Source: Candidatus Komeilibacteria bacterium CG11_big_fil_rev_8_21_14_0_20_36_20
GTDB lineage: Bacteria; Patescibacteriota; Patescibacteriia; UBA1558; GWA2-36-10
NCBI GenBank assembly: GCA_002787405.1
Contig: PCWQ01000010.1
Coordinates: 1 to 42,220, forward strand
Reading direction: 5' to 3'
DNA length: 42,220 bases
Shown here: positions 42,202 to 42,220 of the stretch, in pieces
Layout of the letters: each line of letters starts with the position of its first letter
Position numbering within the stretch: the stretch's first letter is position 1
Program-made: the position numbers and the translations under genes
The notes under the pieces: generated by a model
The model's input: only the letters and a program-made list of their open reading frames with translations
Told to the model about the DNA's origin: nothing
Databases searched by the model: none

Positions 42202-42220
42202 AGAAAGGAGAAACAATTAT

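Overview
AT-rich window, gene-dense on both strands and using the standard bacterial code. Gene content points to a Candidatus Patescibacteria/CPR-type bacterium (inference). Core genes recognised: leuS, tsaC/sua5-like, rsmA/ksgA, rpsF-ssb-rpsR, efp, recG, tRNA-Arg(GCG) and tRNA-Ser(TGA). A large part is a type IV secretion/pilus-like locus: TrbL/VirB6-like protein, PrgI-like protein, stand-alone TraC-N-like protein, VirB4-like ATPase, VirB8-like candidate, VirB2/pilin-like protein with a Cys-rich tail, and a ~2,680-aa Cys-rich secreted protein. No relaxase or coupling ATPase is visible. Main second-look items: (1) a Nudix domain with a perfect Nudix box inserted in the LeuRS editing domain; (2) a three-copy 5' leader family with alternative inverted-repeat pairings, whose last arm runs into the start codon of tsaC, the giant protein and a propeller-like protein; (3) the giant Cys-rich protein and Cys-rich pilin; (4) a decayed PPAT + P-loop (dephospho-CoA-kinase-like) fusion; (5) a DUF5320/DUF134 module with a palindrome over its promoter; (6) tRNA-Ser fragments flanking a GIY-YIG pseudogene; (7) both outermost genes losing family similarity at a GGTACC hexamer near the window ends, suggesting chimeric junctions or rearrangement. 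No searches were run; all family calls come from reading motifs.
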